NCBI GenBank assembly: GCA_016292015.1
Contig: JAEEZY010000003.1
Coordinates: forward strand, 16,073 to 80,072
From: Bacteroidales bacterium
Lineage (GTDB): Bacteria; Bacteroidota; Bacteroidia; Bacteroidales; P3
Reading direction: 5' to 3'
DNA length: 64,000 bases
Shown here: piece by piece, positions 1 through 8,344 of the stretch
Layout: each line of letters opens with the position of its first letter
How positions within the stretch are numbered: the first letter of the stretch is position 1
The notes under the pieces: model-generated
Told to the model about the DNA's origin: nothing
Database searches by the model: none
The model's input: only the letters and a program-made list of their open reading frames with translations
Position numbers and translations under genes: made by a program

Positions 1-967
1 ATGACAGACACTGGTTTTCCTGACTTGCGGCTTCGAGTATCTCCTCAAACTCACCAGGCGTCAGGTCGTTGAAGAAGTAGTAAACCGGATTGACAGGCCG
101 GCCATTGAGTATCACCTCATAGTGCAGGTGCGATCCCGACGATAAACCGGTACTTCCCACCCATCCAATCAACTCGCCTCGTTTCACCTTCTGCCCCACA
201 CGTGCCTTTACCTCAATCATGTGGGCGTAGAGAGTCTGGTAGCCGAAGCCATGGTTTACCACACACACCACACCGTATCCTCCTCTGTTCTGGGCATTCC
301 TACCCGCTTCTGTAACAGTGCCGTCGGCTGTCGCATATATAGGAGTTCCTGTTCGTGCCGCCAGGTCAACCCCCGTGTGAGGACGGCTGTAGCGCAATAC
401 CGGATGGTATCGCGTGCCGAAACCTGAGACCAACTCACACTGTCCCTTTGCAATCGGCATTATGGCCGGCATGGCCAGCAGACGGTCTTTCTGACTCTTG
501 GCCAATTTGAACACCTTGTCGTACGATAACGACTGCTCATACAAGCGGCTCTCCAGGGCGCTGATGCGTTGATTTGTGAACTCCAGCTGATCCTTGCTAT
601 TGAAGTTGCGTACCGAATCCCAGGAGTGACCATAGTCGTGGGCGGCCGAGTGTATGGGATTCACCTCGAATATCGTGCGGTAGATGTTGTCGTCTCTGTT
701 CTCCAGGTCTTTCAGCACATCCTCGGCCCTTTTCATCTTGGTGTTCAGCTGTCGCATGTCGCGCTTGTAGCTGGCCAGCTCGCGTTTCATCATCTTCTCC
801 TTGGGCGAGTCGATGAAATGAAACGCCAAAAAAGTGAACAGCACGCCAATCACTAATCCGAACGCAACCGTGAACGAGATTTTCTTCAACCTCTCTCGCA
901 CGGTCACCACCACTCGCTCATACGAGAGCGTGTGCGGATTGAATCGGTATGAATGTTTCTTGGCCAA
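1..967 (-). CDS. M23 family membrane-anchored metallopeptidase (3' end outside window)
   Basis: Predicted cell-wall endopeptidase that cuts peptidoglycan cross-links in the periplasm. The visible 322 residues hold a cytoplasmic tail, one membrane segment (about 30-52), a helical, probably coiled-coil stalk (55-165) and an M23 (LytM) domain from about 175. The zinc motifs are complete: HTGVD (H197, D201) and HLH (H280, H282). The reading frame stays open past base 1, so the C-terminus is missing. No ATG lies upstream before an in-frame stop. TTG at 967-965 is the likely start, because the N-terminus it gives (LAKKHSYRFNPHTLSYERV) matches the usual basic start of Bacteroidota homologues. The gene runs away from lpdA's promoter side and is separated from it by a short repeat array. 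Confidence 0.9.
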   Translation of the reverse strand, partial: MAKKHSYRFNPHTLSYERVVVTVRERLKKISFTVAFGLVIGVLFTFLAFHFIDSPKEKMMKRELASYKRDMRQLNTKMKRAEDVLKDLENRDDNIYRTIFEVNPIHSAAHDYGHSWDSVRNFNSKDQLEFTNQRISALESRLYEQSLSYDKVFKLAKSQKDRLLAMPAIMPIAKGQCELVSGFGTRYHPVLRYSRPHTGVDLAARTGTPIYATADGTVTEAGRNAQNRGGYGVVCVVNHGFGYQTLYAHMIEVKARVGQKVKRGELIGWVGSTGLSSGSHLHYEVILNGRPVNPVYYFFNDLTPGEFEEILEAASQENQCLS

Positions 968-1020
968 GATTTAGTGAATTGTGAATTGACAAAAGCAATT
1001 AGTTGTGACCAGAGAGCACT

Positions 1021-1091
1021 CTCCTTATCAACTTATCAACATATCAACCTATCAACCTATCAACATATCAACCTATCAACATATCAACTTA
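1021..1091. repeat. 8-bp period tandem array, unit NTATCAAC
   Basis: Eight consecutive units of the form [t/a/c]TATCAAC fill the gap between the M23 gene and lpdA. The same unit recurs near 7707-7745, 40058-40085 (opposite strand) and 54527-54545. Just before it lies AGTTGTGACCAGAGAGC, a string that also occurs inside the macroglobulin gene near 35357-35374. Confidence 0.9.
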
Positions 1092-1094
1092 TCC

Positions 1095-2489
1095 CTATCC
1101 GTGTATCGCCTTTCCGTAGGCGGCTTCGATGGCTTCCATCACCGCTTCACTCATCGTGGGGTGCGGATGCACGGCGTGGGCAATCTGCTTGGCCGTGAGA
1201 CCGTTTTCGCGAGCAGCCACCATCTCGGCAATCATCTCCGTCACGTTGTCGCCACACATGTGGCAGCCCACCAGCTTGTCGGTGGCCTTGTCGATGACCA
1301 CCTTCACAAAACCGTCGGTGTTGCCTGCCGCCGTCGCCTTGCCGCTGGCCTTGAAGAAGAATTTTCCAACCAGTATATCCATCCCCGCCTCGCGGGCTTT
1401 CTTCTCGGTCAGGCCTACGCTCGCCACCTCGGGAGTGGTGTAGGTGCAACCCGGTATGTTGTCGTAGGAGACCTTGTGCGGGTCGCCTCCGCATATCTTC
1501 TCCACACAGCAGATAGCCTCTGCGCTGGCCACGTGTGCCAATGCCGGCCCGTGCACCACGTCGCCTATGGCATAGTATCCGTCCACGTTGGTCTTGTAGT
1601 AGTCGTCAACCGTTATCTTTCCGCGTTCGAAAGCGATGCCCGTCTCCTCAAGGCCAATGCCCTCGAGATTGGTCACCACTCCCACAGCCGACAGCACCAC
1701 GTCGCAGTCGATCACCGTCTCGGTGCCTTTCTTCTGGTCTTTCACCGTAACGTGGCACACGTCGCCCTCGATATCGACCTTATCGACACTCGACGACACC
1801 ATCACCTTCATACCCATCTTGCGGAACGAACGGCTTATCTGAGCCGCCGTGTCCTCGTCCTCGTTGGGCAGGATCTGGGGCATGAACTCGACCAAGGTCA
1901 CCTGCACGCCGATGCTCTGGTAGAAGAAGGCGAACTCGCTTCCGATGGCGCCACTTCCGCACACCAACATGCTCTTGGGTTTCTGCGGCAGGGTCATCGC
2001 CTCGCGGTAGCCGATGATATGTTTGCCGTCCTGCGGCATCGCCGGCATCACCTTGCTCCTTGCACCGGTGGCTATGATTATATGGTTGGCTTCGTATATC
2101 GTCTCCACTCCGTCGGCGGCTTTCACCGCCACCTTCTTGCCAGGCATCACGCGGGCGGTGCCGTTTATCACCTCAACACCGTTCTTGTTGAGCAGAAACT
2201 GCACACCCTTGCTCATGGTGGCAGCCACTCCCCTACTCCGTTCCACCATAGCCTGCAGGTCGGCCTCGGCGCCCTCTGCCTTCACACCATAATTGGCTGA
2301 GTGGTTGATATAGTTGAACACCTGAGCGCTCTTGAGCAGAGCCTTGGTGGGTATGCATCCCCAGTTGAGGCAGATGCCACCCAGGTTCTCGCGTTCCACA
2401 ACGGCGGTTTTCAGACCCATCTGGGCACCCTTGACGGCAGCCACATAGCCTCCCGGGCCGCTGCCTATGACTATAAGATCGTAGTTCAT
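1095..2489 (-). CDS. lpdA: Dihydrolipoyl dehydrogenase (E3)
   Basis: FAD-dependent oxidoreductase that reoxidises dihydrolipoamide with NAD+, serving 2-oxoacid dehydrogenase and/or glycine cleavage complexes in the cytoplasm. The 464-residue length is normal. Visible motifs are the N-terminal FAD site GSGPGG (9-14), the redox-active disulfide GGICLNWGC (C40, C45), a second dinucleotide site CGSGAIGSEFA (about 177-187), and the C-terminal catalytic HPHPTMSE (H443, E448). The ATG at 2489 gives the canonical N-terminus. The gene stands alone here. No E1 or E2 subunits are nearby, so its partner complex cannot be told from context. Confidence 0.97.
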   Translation of the reverse strand: MNYDLIVIGSGPGGYVAAVKGAQMGLKTAVVERENLGGICLNWGCIPTKALLKSAQVFNYINHSANYGVKAEGAEADLQAMVERSRGVAATMSKGVQFLLNKNGVEVINGTARVMPGKKVAVKAADGVETIYEANHIIIATGARSKVMPAMPQDGKHIIGYREAMTLPQKPKSMLVCGSGAIGSEFAFFYQSIGVQVTLVEFMPQILPNEDEDTAAQISRSFRKMGMKVMVSSSVDKVDIEGDVCHVTVKDQKKGTETVIDCDVVLSAVGVVTNLEGIGLEETGIAFERGKITVDDYYKTNVDGYYAIGDVVHGPALAHVASAEAICCVEKICGGDPHKVSYDNIPGCTYTTPEVASVGLTEKKAREAGMDILVGKFFFKASGKATAAGNTDGFVKVVIDKATDKLVGCHMCGDNVTEMIAEMVAARENGLTAKQIAHAVHPHPTMSEAVMEAIEAAYGKAIHG

Positions 2490-2804
2490 TATGATTATTT
2501 TATTAATGCTTTTATTTTATAAATGGATTGCAAAAGTACGAAAAAAAACAAAACTATCCATCCCCGCCGCCGCAAACTCCGCCAACCGAAGTAGGCAATA
2601 AAAACAAGGTGAAGCCGTTAATATAAGCGAGTCGGATTTGATATGAATTGCACACGCTTTTATAAAATGCTGATTATCACCCCCCCCCGCAAAACTTGCG
2701 ACCGTAATCTGACGCTTTCCGCGAGTTCTCCTCTCGTTTTATTTTCTTGCTTACCCTACCCCGTTGCCTTGTTTGGCGACGATGGTGTTTGCTTTTAACC
2801 AATA
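2490..2804. other. Intergenic region with lpdA promoter element
   Basis: A 315-bp divergent gap. On the minus strand TACTTTTG (plus 2531-2538) fits the Bacteroidota -7 box TAnnTTTG and lies about 40 nt before lpdA. No TTTG sits at the ideal upstream distance. A run of nine C occurs near 2681-2690. I see no gene or RNA here. Confidence 0.5.
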
Positions 2805-3095
2805 ATGAAACCCATGAACATGATTTCTATCTTTTCTAAACTGTATCACAATACCCATTTATGGATTGTGCTTACTTGCATTGGAGTATGGCTATTAGTT
2901 TTTCAAAACTTTTTTTCAGGAACAAAAGACGTATATGTTGTTGGTGGCGAGATTGAATCAGAAGTAAGTGGAAATGTATCCGTAGATAATACCGTTGATG
3001 TGAATCTACAAAGAATCAACGGTTATAGAAATTGTTTCTACAACAGCTATAGTAAACACCCTAATGATTATTATCGCATTCCTATTTCGTATTAA
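2805..3095 (+). CDS. Small single-span membrane protein of unknown function
   Basis: A 96-residue protein with one hydrophobic segment (about 18-38, WIVLTCIGVWLLVFQNFF) followed by a short extracytoplasmic part rich in Asn, Tyr and Val. I do not recognise the family. It is followed after 17 bp by a zinc-ribbon membrane protein in the same direction, so the two are probably one transcript. Both genes are clearly AT-richer than the flanking lpdA and DUF6261 genes and use A/T-ending codons, which suggests they arrived by transfer or belong to a fast-changing accessory set. Confidence 0.6.
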   Translation: MKPMNMISIFSKLYHNTHLWIVLTCIGVWLLVFQNFFSGTKDVYVVGGEIESEVSGNVSVDNTVDVNLQRINGYRNCFYNSYSKHPNDYYRIPISY

Positions 3096-3112
3096 TCAAT
3101 AATTCATAAGTT

Positions 3113-4057
3113 ATGTTTTGCAAACATTGTGGAAAAAAAATAACAGACGACAGCGTATTCTGTCCCAAATGTGGAAATTTGGTGGTCGAGTCAAGAATTC
3201 AAACTAAAACCGACTCTTCGCCTAATGAGCAACATTGGATATCCACAAAAAACCTTCAATGGAAAAAACCTTATTTTGCTAGATGTGTTCAGATTATTTT
3301 GGTTGCAGCAGCACTATTCTTTGCTGTTTACAGTCTTGTATCAATGATATGGATTGGAGAAAATGTGATATCTAGTGGATATGGTTATGGTCATTATTAT
3401 ATGGAGCAAGATCCTTATTATATGGCGCAAGATCCTTGGGAAATCACTGGATTTACAGATGTAGATAGAGCTTATAGTAACTACGATTGTGAATCAAAAT
3501 TCCGGACAAAAATGTGGTTTTTTGTACATGGACCATCTCTTATCATTATTGGACTGACATTTTTTTGGTTTTCTCGGACGCGTTTTCCCAAAAAGGATAA
3601 TGAACTCCCACGAGATATAGCCGATGAAATTGAAGACTACCAATGGTATGGTTTTAATACTAACAAATACGTATTCTTCAAAAAAGATGGAAAGTATGGC
3701 ATAATTGATGTTTGTAATTATCGTGTAAACATCCCTGCAAAATATGACGCCATATTATGGAGAATTCCGAATAGAACCTTTGACGCTACATCTAACGGTA
3801 AAACCAAAACAATGTCCGTAGCTGATAAGTTTTATTATACCGATCATAAGAACGACGATAAAAAAAAACGTAAAATCATACTGACTACCATTGGAGTATT
3901 ACTTTCACTATGGGCTGCATTCCTCATTATCGTTGATTTGATTGACATTATGATTGCAGATGGCACTGCTAATCATATAGCAATCATTATTATATCATCA
4001 TTGTCGGTGGTCGGTGCATTTTTCTGTTTCAAAAAATCTCGTCCTAAAGAAGAATAG
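3113..4057 (+). CDS. Zinc-ribbon multi-pass membrane protein with a WG-type repeat
   Basis: 314 residues. The N-terminus has a zinc ribbon of two CxxC knuckles (MFCKHCGKK and VFCPKCGNL, residues 1-25). Hydrophobic segments near 58-78, 135-155, 248-272 and 278-300 suggest four membrane spans. Between spans two and three, FFKKDGKYGIIDV resembles a single WG (beta-propeller-like) repeat, probably cytoplasmic. Function is unknown. Zinc-ribbon plus membrane architecture is common in accessory bacterial proteins without a fixed role. AT-rich codon use matches the small gene upstream and contrasts with the next gene. Confidence 0.75.
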   Translation: MFCKHCGKKITDDSVFCPKCGNLVVESRIQTKTDSSPNEQHWISTKNLQWKKPYFARCVQIILVAAALFFAVYSLVSMIWIGENVISSGYGYGHYYMEQDPYYMAQDPWEITGFTDVDRAYSNYDCESKFRTKMWFFVHGPSLIIIGLTFFWFSRTRFPKKDNELPRDIADEIEDYQWYGFNTNKYVFFKKDGKYGIIDVCNYRVNIPAKYDAILWRIPNRTFDATSNGKTKTMSVADKFYYTDHKNDDKKKRKIILTTIGVLLSLWAAFLIIVDLIDIMIADGTANHIAIIIISSLSVVGAFFCFKKSRPKEE

Positions 4058-4104
4058 TACAACAATTAATTAACCCCAAGTTTAACTAATAAAAACCTAA
4101 AATC

Positions 4105-4863
4105 ATGGAATTACCTATCCAAATCGATGTTATTTCGGTGGCGCGGGCGGCTAACGCGGCGCACTTTGAGTACATGAGCACGGTGTGCCAGCGTGTGGAG
4201 GCTGCACAGCTGGAGAACGACTTGTGGCAGACCGCCGAGCGCGATTTCATCACCGCCTACAAGGCCGAGGACAAGGCTTTCAAGCAGTACCGCGCCAGCG
4301 AACTCACCGAGCCTATACGCCAGGCCGACGAGGAACGCGACCGGATCTACGCCTCTCTGCGCGACGCCATCAAGGCTTTTGCGAAATTCCCAGTTGAATC
4401 GACGGCCGAGAACGCCGCACCGCTGCTGCGCGTGATAAAGAACTACAAAATCACCACGCGCGAGAACTACATGAAGGAGAGCGGCCTGATTGACAACATG
4501 CTGCAGGACCTTATGCAGTACCGCGCGCAGCTGACCGCGCTCGGCCTGAGGGACGTGGTCTCTCAGTTACGGCAGAAGAACGATGAGGTGCGCCAGCTCA
4601 TTGCCGACCGTAACGATGAGCGCATGGAGCAGATTGCTGGTGTGCTGAAGGCGGCACGCCGGGCGAGCGACGAGGCTTATGCCGTGCTGGTGCTCTACAC
4701 CAACGCCTTTGCCGCCCTTAACCCGACCGTGACTGACGCACAGAACCTTGTGCGACAGATGCAGGAGGACCTTGAGTACTTCCGCCAGCACGCCTTGACA
4801 ACCCAGAGCCGCACAGGCAGCGACACCCCAGAGACCGGTGGCGGGGCGCCGGAAAACGTGTAA
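4105..4863 (+). CDS. DUF6261-like helical protein
   Basis: A 252-residue, almost all-helical cytoplasmic protein with no signal peptide. The N-terminus (IDVISVARAANAAHFEYM) and the pattern of paired helical repeats match my memory of the Bacteroidota DUF6261 family. The role is unknown. Codon use returns to the GC-rich local norm. The coding region ends in a Pro/Thr/Gly-rich tail and is followed directly by a 21-bp repeat array rather than by a gene. Confidence 0.6.
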   Translation: MELPIQIDVISVARAANAAHFEYMSTVCQRVEAAQLENDLWQTAERDFITAYKAEDKAFKQYRASELTEPIRQADEERDRIYASLRDAIKAFAKFPVESTAENAAPLLRVIKNYKITTRENYMKESGLIDNMLQDLMQYRAQLTALGLRDVVSQLRQKNDEVRQLIADRNDERMEQIAGVLKAARRASDEAYAVLVLYTNAFAALNPTVTDAQNLVRQMQEDLEYFRQHALTTQSRTGSDTPETGGGAPENV

Positions 4864-4869
4864 ACGTGC

Positions 4870-5062
4870 GTCGCAAGGCTGCGAAATCATGAAACACTGC
4901 TGCGAGACGGTTTTGCATTGTTGCGAAACCGTCTCGCACTTTTGCGACAGGCTTTCGCAGTCTGCAATTTTTGTTTACAGAACTGCGAGACCGTTTTGCA
5001 GCCTTGCAATTTTAATTTGCAGAACTGCGAAAAGGTTTCGCAACATTGCGCTACATGATTAC
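4870..5062. repeat. Array of 21-bp degenerate palindromic repeats
   Basis: About nine head-to-tail 21-bp units downstream of the DUF6261 gene. Most units carry a partly palindromic core such as TGCGAGACGGTTTTGCA or TTGCGAAACCGTCTCGCA, so neighbouring units can also pair with each other. Related TTTTCGCA/TTGCGAAA units with the same 21-bp spacing recur at 22840-23090 and 40245-40370. Confidence 0.85.
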
Positions 5063-5124
5063 AAAAAAACGCCCCATCAATTTTAGGTGAGGAAGCGTTG
5101 GGGTTTTGGTAATAATGGAAAGAG

Positions 5125-5160
5125 AAAGGCACTCCTTTGGGGAGTGCCTTTCTTGTTGTT
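5125..5160. terminator. Bidirectional intrinsic terminator
   Basis: Perfect 11-bp stem (AAAGGCACTCC at 5125-5135, GGAGTGCCTTT at 5141-5151) with a 5-nt loop, followed by a T-rich tract on the plus strand. It closes the convergent DUF975 gene (minus) and the upstream plus-strand unit. Confidence 0.85.
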
Positions 5161-5172
5161 TTTGTTGCGTTG

Positions 5173-5856
5173 TTATGCCTCGATGCTCTGGCTGGCCTTC
5201 AGGTCTTCGTAGAAGAGTGCGTGGGCGGCGCTCATCTTGGGTTTCACCCAGAGTGAGAGTATGCCGCAGGTGAGTATGCACAGCAGCAGCCATCCGATGT
5301 AGCTGAGGTCGAGCAGGAAGAGCTTTCCCTTGTGACCTGCCATCATGATGCGGCTCTCGTGGATGCACTCCTCGGCCGAAAGCTCGGGCTTGTCCTTCGA
5401 GATATAGAAGGCCATGGCGTAGGAGTAGGACTTCACGATGCCGGGAATGATGAACAGCAGCATCCAGAGGAAGACATAGACGGAGGTAAGGAACGGCACC
5501 TCGAGCGAACGTCCGTAGTCCTTGGCATTGAAGTTGGAGAACATCAGGCCAGTGAAGTTACGGTACTCTTCGCCCCGTACAACACGGAGGAAAAGGGTTT
5601 CGTAGGTGTAGCTCAGCGGCACCACCAGCAGCAGGCTTATGAGCGAACCCAGCATCACCCAGGAGAAACGCTCCATGAACACCGGGAAAAGCATGTCAGT
5701 ATGGCTCAAACGCCTGAATATGCTGGAGTAGAAGTTCGTATTGCACGACACATAGAGGCTGATGACCGTGAGGATAAGTGTGGCGACAACCACAGGTGTG
5801 ATCTTGCCGGAGAGCACGTTGGCAGCCTGGTCGCGGTATTCTTTGCAACTTTTCAT
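5173..5856 (-). CDS. DUF975 family integral membrane protein
   Basis: 227 residues with four to five hydrophobic segments (about 20-38, 65-88, 125-150, 180-205). The conserved block around YVFLWMLLFIIPGIVKSYSY and the following MAFYISKDKPELSAEECIHESR fit the DUF975 family of small multi-pass membrane proteins. The biochemical role is unknown. It lies 26 bp downstream of pruA on the same strand and shares its terminator, so it may be co-transcribed with it. Confidence 0.85.
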   Translation of the reverse strand: MKSCKEYRDQAANVLSGKITPVVVATLILTVISLYVSCNTNFYSSIFRRLSHTDMLFPVFMERFSWVMLGSLISLLLVVPLSYTYETLFLRVVRGEEYRNFTGLMFSNFNAKDYGRSLEVPFLTSVYVFLWMLLFIIPGIVKSYSYAMAFYISKDKPELSAEECIHESRIMMAGHKGKLFLLDLSYIGWLLLCILTCGILSLWVKPKMSAAHALFYEDLKASQSIEA

Positions 5857-5882
5857 ATCGACAGATATTTATGGTTAGATAA

Positions 5883-7517
5883 TCAATCCTTGTCGCTTAT
5901 GAACGGATAAGCGTAGTTGCGGGCGGGGTCGAAGGTCTCTTTGATGGCCTGCGGAGAGGTCCAACGGATGAGGTTGAGGTAGGAACCTGCCTTGTCGTTG
6001 GTGCCGCTGGCACGGGCACCTCCGAAGGGCTGCTGACCTACAACAGCTCCGGTGGGCTTGTCGTTGTAATAGATGTTGCCGGCTGCATATTTCAGAATCT
6101 CGGCACCCTGACGGAGAGCCTTGCGGTCGTCGGCAAAGATGGCGCCGGTGAGGGCATAGGGAGAGGTCTCGTCGCAGAGGTGGAGGGTCTGCTCGTACTT
6201 GGCATCTTCGTAAACGTAGATGGTGATGATGGGTCCGAAGATTTCCTCGCACATGGATTTGTATTTGGGGGTCTTGGCGAGGATGACGGTGGGCTGGATG
6301 AACCAACCTTTCTTCTTGTCGCCTTTACCGCCGAAGACTATCTCGGCATCCTTGCTCTTCTTGGCATGGTCGATGTAGCGCATGCAGTTGTCGAAGGAGG
6401 CTTCGTCGATGACAGCGTTGACGAAGGCACTGAAGTCGCGGACATCGCCGACCTTGATTTCGTCAATCATCTTGCCGACGAGTTTCTGGACCTTGGGCCA
6501 GAGGCTCTTGGGGACATAGGCACGGCTGGCAGCGGAGCATTTCTGTCCCTGATACTCGAAGGCACCACGGACGATGGCAGTGGCCACCTGCTCGGGGTCA
6601 GCACTCTTGTGAGCGAAGATGAAGTCCTTGCCACCGGTTTCGCCGACAATCTTGGGATAGGTCTTGTATTTTGCGATGTTGTCGCCGATGGATTTCCAGA
6701 AGCTGTTGAAGGTGCCTGTGGAGCCGGTGAAGTGGACACCAGCGAGGTTTTCGTCAGCAAAGGCAACCTTGCCGATGAGTGAGCCGCTGCCTGGGAGGAA
6801 GTTGACAACACCGTCGGGGAGACCGGCCTCTTTGTAAATCTTCATGAGGAGGTAGTTGGAGAGCATGGCGGTGGTGGAGGGCTTCCAGATGCAGACATTG
6901 CCCATGAGCACGGGGCTGAGGCAGAGGTTGGAGGCGATGGAGGTGAAGTTGAATGGGGTGATGGCGAAGACGAAGCCTTCGAGAGGACGGTAGGTCACGT
7001 AGTTGAGGGTGCCCTTGTCGCTGCAAGGCTGGTCGCTGTAGATTTGTGAAGCGTAGTAGGCATTGTAGCGGAGGAAGTCGACGAGCTCGCAAGCAGAGTC
7101 GATTTCGGCCTGCATGGTGGTTTTGCCCTGACCGAGCATGGTGGCTGCGTTGATGAGCCAACGGTATTTGCCGGAGATGAGGGTGGCAATTTTCTGCATG
7201 ATGCTGGCACGGTCGATCCAAGGCATGTTGGCCCACTCTTCGTGAGCTTTCATGGCAGCGGCGATAGCAGCCTTGACCTCTTTGTCGGTAACTTTATAGT
7301 ATTTGGCCAAGACGTGCTTGTTGTCGGTGGGCATGACAATCTGGCCCATCTCCTTGGTCTTGATTTCCTTGCCGCCGATTATGGGGCAGATGGTCGTCGT
7401 TTTCTTGTAGAGATCTTCCAGGGCCTTGCGGATTTCCTTGCGCTCGGGGCTGCCGGGTTTGTAACCGAGAACGGGCTCGTTCTCAGGCTTCGGGAATGAA
7501 AAGATTGTGTTGTTCAT
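5883..7517 (-). CDS. pruA: L-glutamate gamma-semialdehyde dehydrogenase (1-pyrroline-5-carboxylate dehydrogenase)
   Basis: NAD-dependent aldehyde dehydrogenase that oxidises glutamate semialdehyde to glutamate in proline (and arginine/ornithine) breakdown. At 544 residues it has the normal length for the stand-alone enzyme. Catalytic Glu293 lies in VGETGGKD and nucleophile Cys327 in EYQGQKCSAASR. The substrate-pocket region TPFNFTSIASNL is also typical of this subgroup. A separate proline dehydrogenase is not in the window. The promoter TTTG-N20-TATCTTTG lies just upstream (7568-7599). Confidence 0.95.
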   Translation of the reverse strand: MNNTIFSFPKPENEPVLGYKPGSPERKEIRKALEDLYKKTTTICPIIGGKEIKTKEMGQIVMPTDNKHVLAKYYKVTDKEVKAAIAAAMKAHEEWANMPWIDRASIMQKIATLISGKYRWLINAATMLGQGKTTMQAEIDSACELVDFLRYNAYYASQIYSDQPCSDKGTLNYVTYRPLEGFVFAITPFNFTSIASNLCLSPVLMGNVCIWKPSTTAMLSNYLLMKIYKEAGLPDGVVNFLPGSGSLIGKVAFADENLAGVHFTGSTGTFNSFWKSIGDNIAKYKTYPKIVGETGGKDFIFAHKSADPEQVATAIVRGAFEYQGQKCSAASRAYVPKSLWPKVQKLVGKMIDEIKVGDVRDFSAFVNAVIDEASFDNCMRYIDHAKKSKDAEIVFGGKGDKKKGWFIQPTVILAKTPKYKSMCEEIFGPIITIYVYEDAKYEQTLHLCDETSPYALTGAIFADDRKALRQGAEILKYAAGNIYYNDKPTGAVVGQQPFGGARASGTNDKAGSYLNLIRWTSPQAIKETFDPARNYAYPFISDKD

Positions 7518-7567
7518 GAGTGATATTTTTAATTGTTGATACTGTCAATGTTGCAAAACAACGACTG

Positions 7568-7599
7568 CAAAGATACTGATATTTTTCTTTGTTTTCAAA
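7568..7599 (-). promoter_or_regulatory. Bacteroidota-type promoter of pruA
   Basis: On the minus strand TTTG (7599-7596), a 20-nt spacer, then TATCTTTG (7575-7568). This is a consensus-like housekeeping-sigma promoter about 50 nt before the pruA start. Confidence 0.75.
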
Positions 7600-7616
7600 A
7601 AAAGTTAGTAACTTTG
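7588..7616 (+). promoter_or_regulatory. Divergent Bacteroidota-type promoter for the 7799 lipoprotein gene
   Basis: TTTG (7588-7591), a 17-nt spacer, then TAACTTTG (7609-7616). It overlaps the pruA promoter on the other strand. The resulting leader would be about 180 nt and would contain the 7-bp and 8-bp repeat arrays. Confidence 0.6.
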
Positions 7617-7631
7617 CAGAAGTTTTCAGGA

Positions 7632-7745
7632 ATTGGTGATTGGTGAATAGTGATGAGTGAATAGTGATTAGTGATTAGACAAATGTAATCTGTGAGTCCG
7701 ATCCATATCAACATATCAACCCCAATCCCTATCAACCTATCAATA
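7632..7745. repeat. 7-bp GTGAWKA array followed by 8-bp TATCAAC units
   Basis: Six units of GTGAATA/GTGATTA/GTGATGA (about 7634-7678), then scattered TATCAAC units at 7707-7745. The arrays fill the leader between promoter and lipoprotein gene. Same families as elsewhere in the window. Confidence 0.85.
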
Positions 7746-7798
7746 CCTAACCTAACAACAATAAACACCGAACATATCAACAATAAAATAGTAGAACA

Positions 7799-8254
7799 AT
7801 GAAAAAAATCGGAATCATCATGATGTGTGTCGCAGCTTTGCTCTTCGCCTCCTGCGGCAGCACAAGCAGCACTACCAGAAGCGCCGTCAGCAGCGCTCTC
7901 GGCTCTAACACCGCCGCCACCGCCAACGGCACCGCATGCGGCCAGGCCATCATCGGCCTCTACAACAACTACAAGGCCACCAAGAAACTCGACATGACCA
8001 ACGCCTCCAACATCACCAACACCCTGGCGCTCGTCACCGCCTACTCGCAGCTGAAAAACAACAAGGGCAACAAGGACTACCGCAAATCGTTTGTGAGCGG
8101 GATGGTGCTTGGCGGAGCCGGTATCATCACCAACAACAACGCCTACTCGCTGGTGAACCAGATAGAGAACGCGGCTGGGTTGAGCAGCACGACACGGAGC
8201 AACATATCCACCGCTGCATCGACGGTGTCGTCGATACTGTCGATACTGCAGTAA
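7799..8254 (+). CDS. Small Ser/Thr/Asn-rich lipoprotein of unknown function
   Basis: 151 residues. The signal peptide ends in a lipobox (LFASC, Cys18), so the protein should be lipid-anchored in the envelope. A low-complexity Ser/Thr linker follows, then a region around GLYNNYKATKKLDMTNASNI and a glycine-rich SGMVLGGAGIITNN that could touch a membrane. It resembles small Bacteroidota lipoproteins of no known function. It is monocistronic, with its own promoter and a terminator 30 bp after the stop. Confidence 0.75.
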   Translation: MKKIGIIMMCVAALLFASCGSTSSTTRSAVSSALGSNTAATANGTACGQAIIGLYNNYKATKKLDMTNASNITNTLALVTAYSQLKNNKGNKDYRKSFVSGMVLGGAGIITNNNAYSLVNQIENAAGLSSTTRSNISTAASTVSSILSILQ

Positions 8255-8284
8255 GTGCGTGCCCGCACGGGGCAATAAAGAAAT

Positions 8285-8323
8285 ACAGGCTGTCACTTGG
8301 GGTGGCAGCCTGTGTTTTTGTTT
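8285..8323 (+). terminator. Intrinsic terminator of the lipoprotein gene
   Basis: 12-bp stem with one G-T pair (ACAGGCTGTCAC at 8285-8296, GTGGCAGCCTGT at 8302-8313) followed by GTTTTTGTTT. Confidence 0.85.
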
Positions 8324-8344
8324 GTGGGGTGTGTGAGCTCGGGG

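Noticed and set aside
1005..2300. 431-residue open frame antisense to lpdA
   Set aside because: It overlaps a well-supported enzyme on the other strand and its composition mirrors GC-rich codon bias. No family resemblance.
4838..5086. 82-residue Cys-rich frame
   Set aside because: It is just the 21-bp (7-codon) repeat read in one frame, and the opposite strand gives an equally long one.
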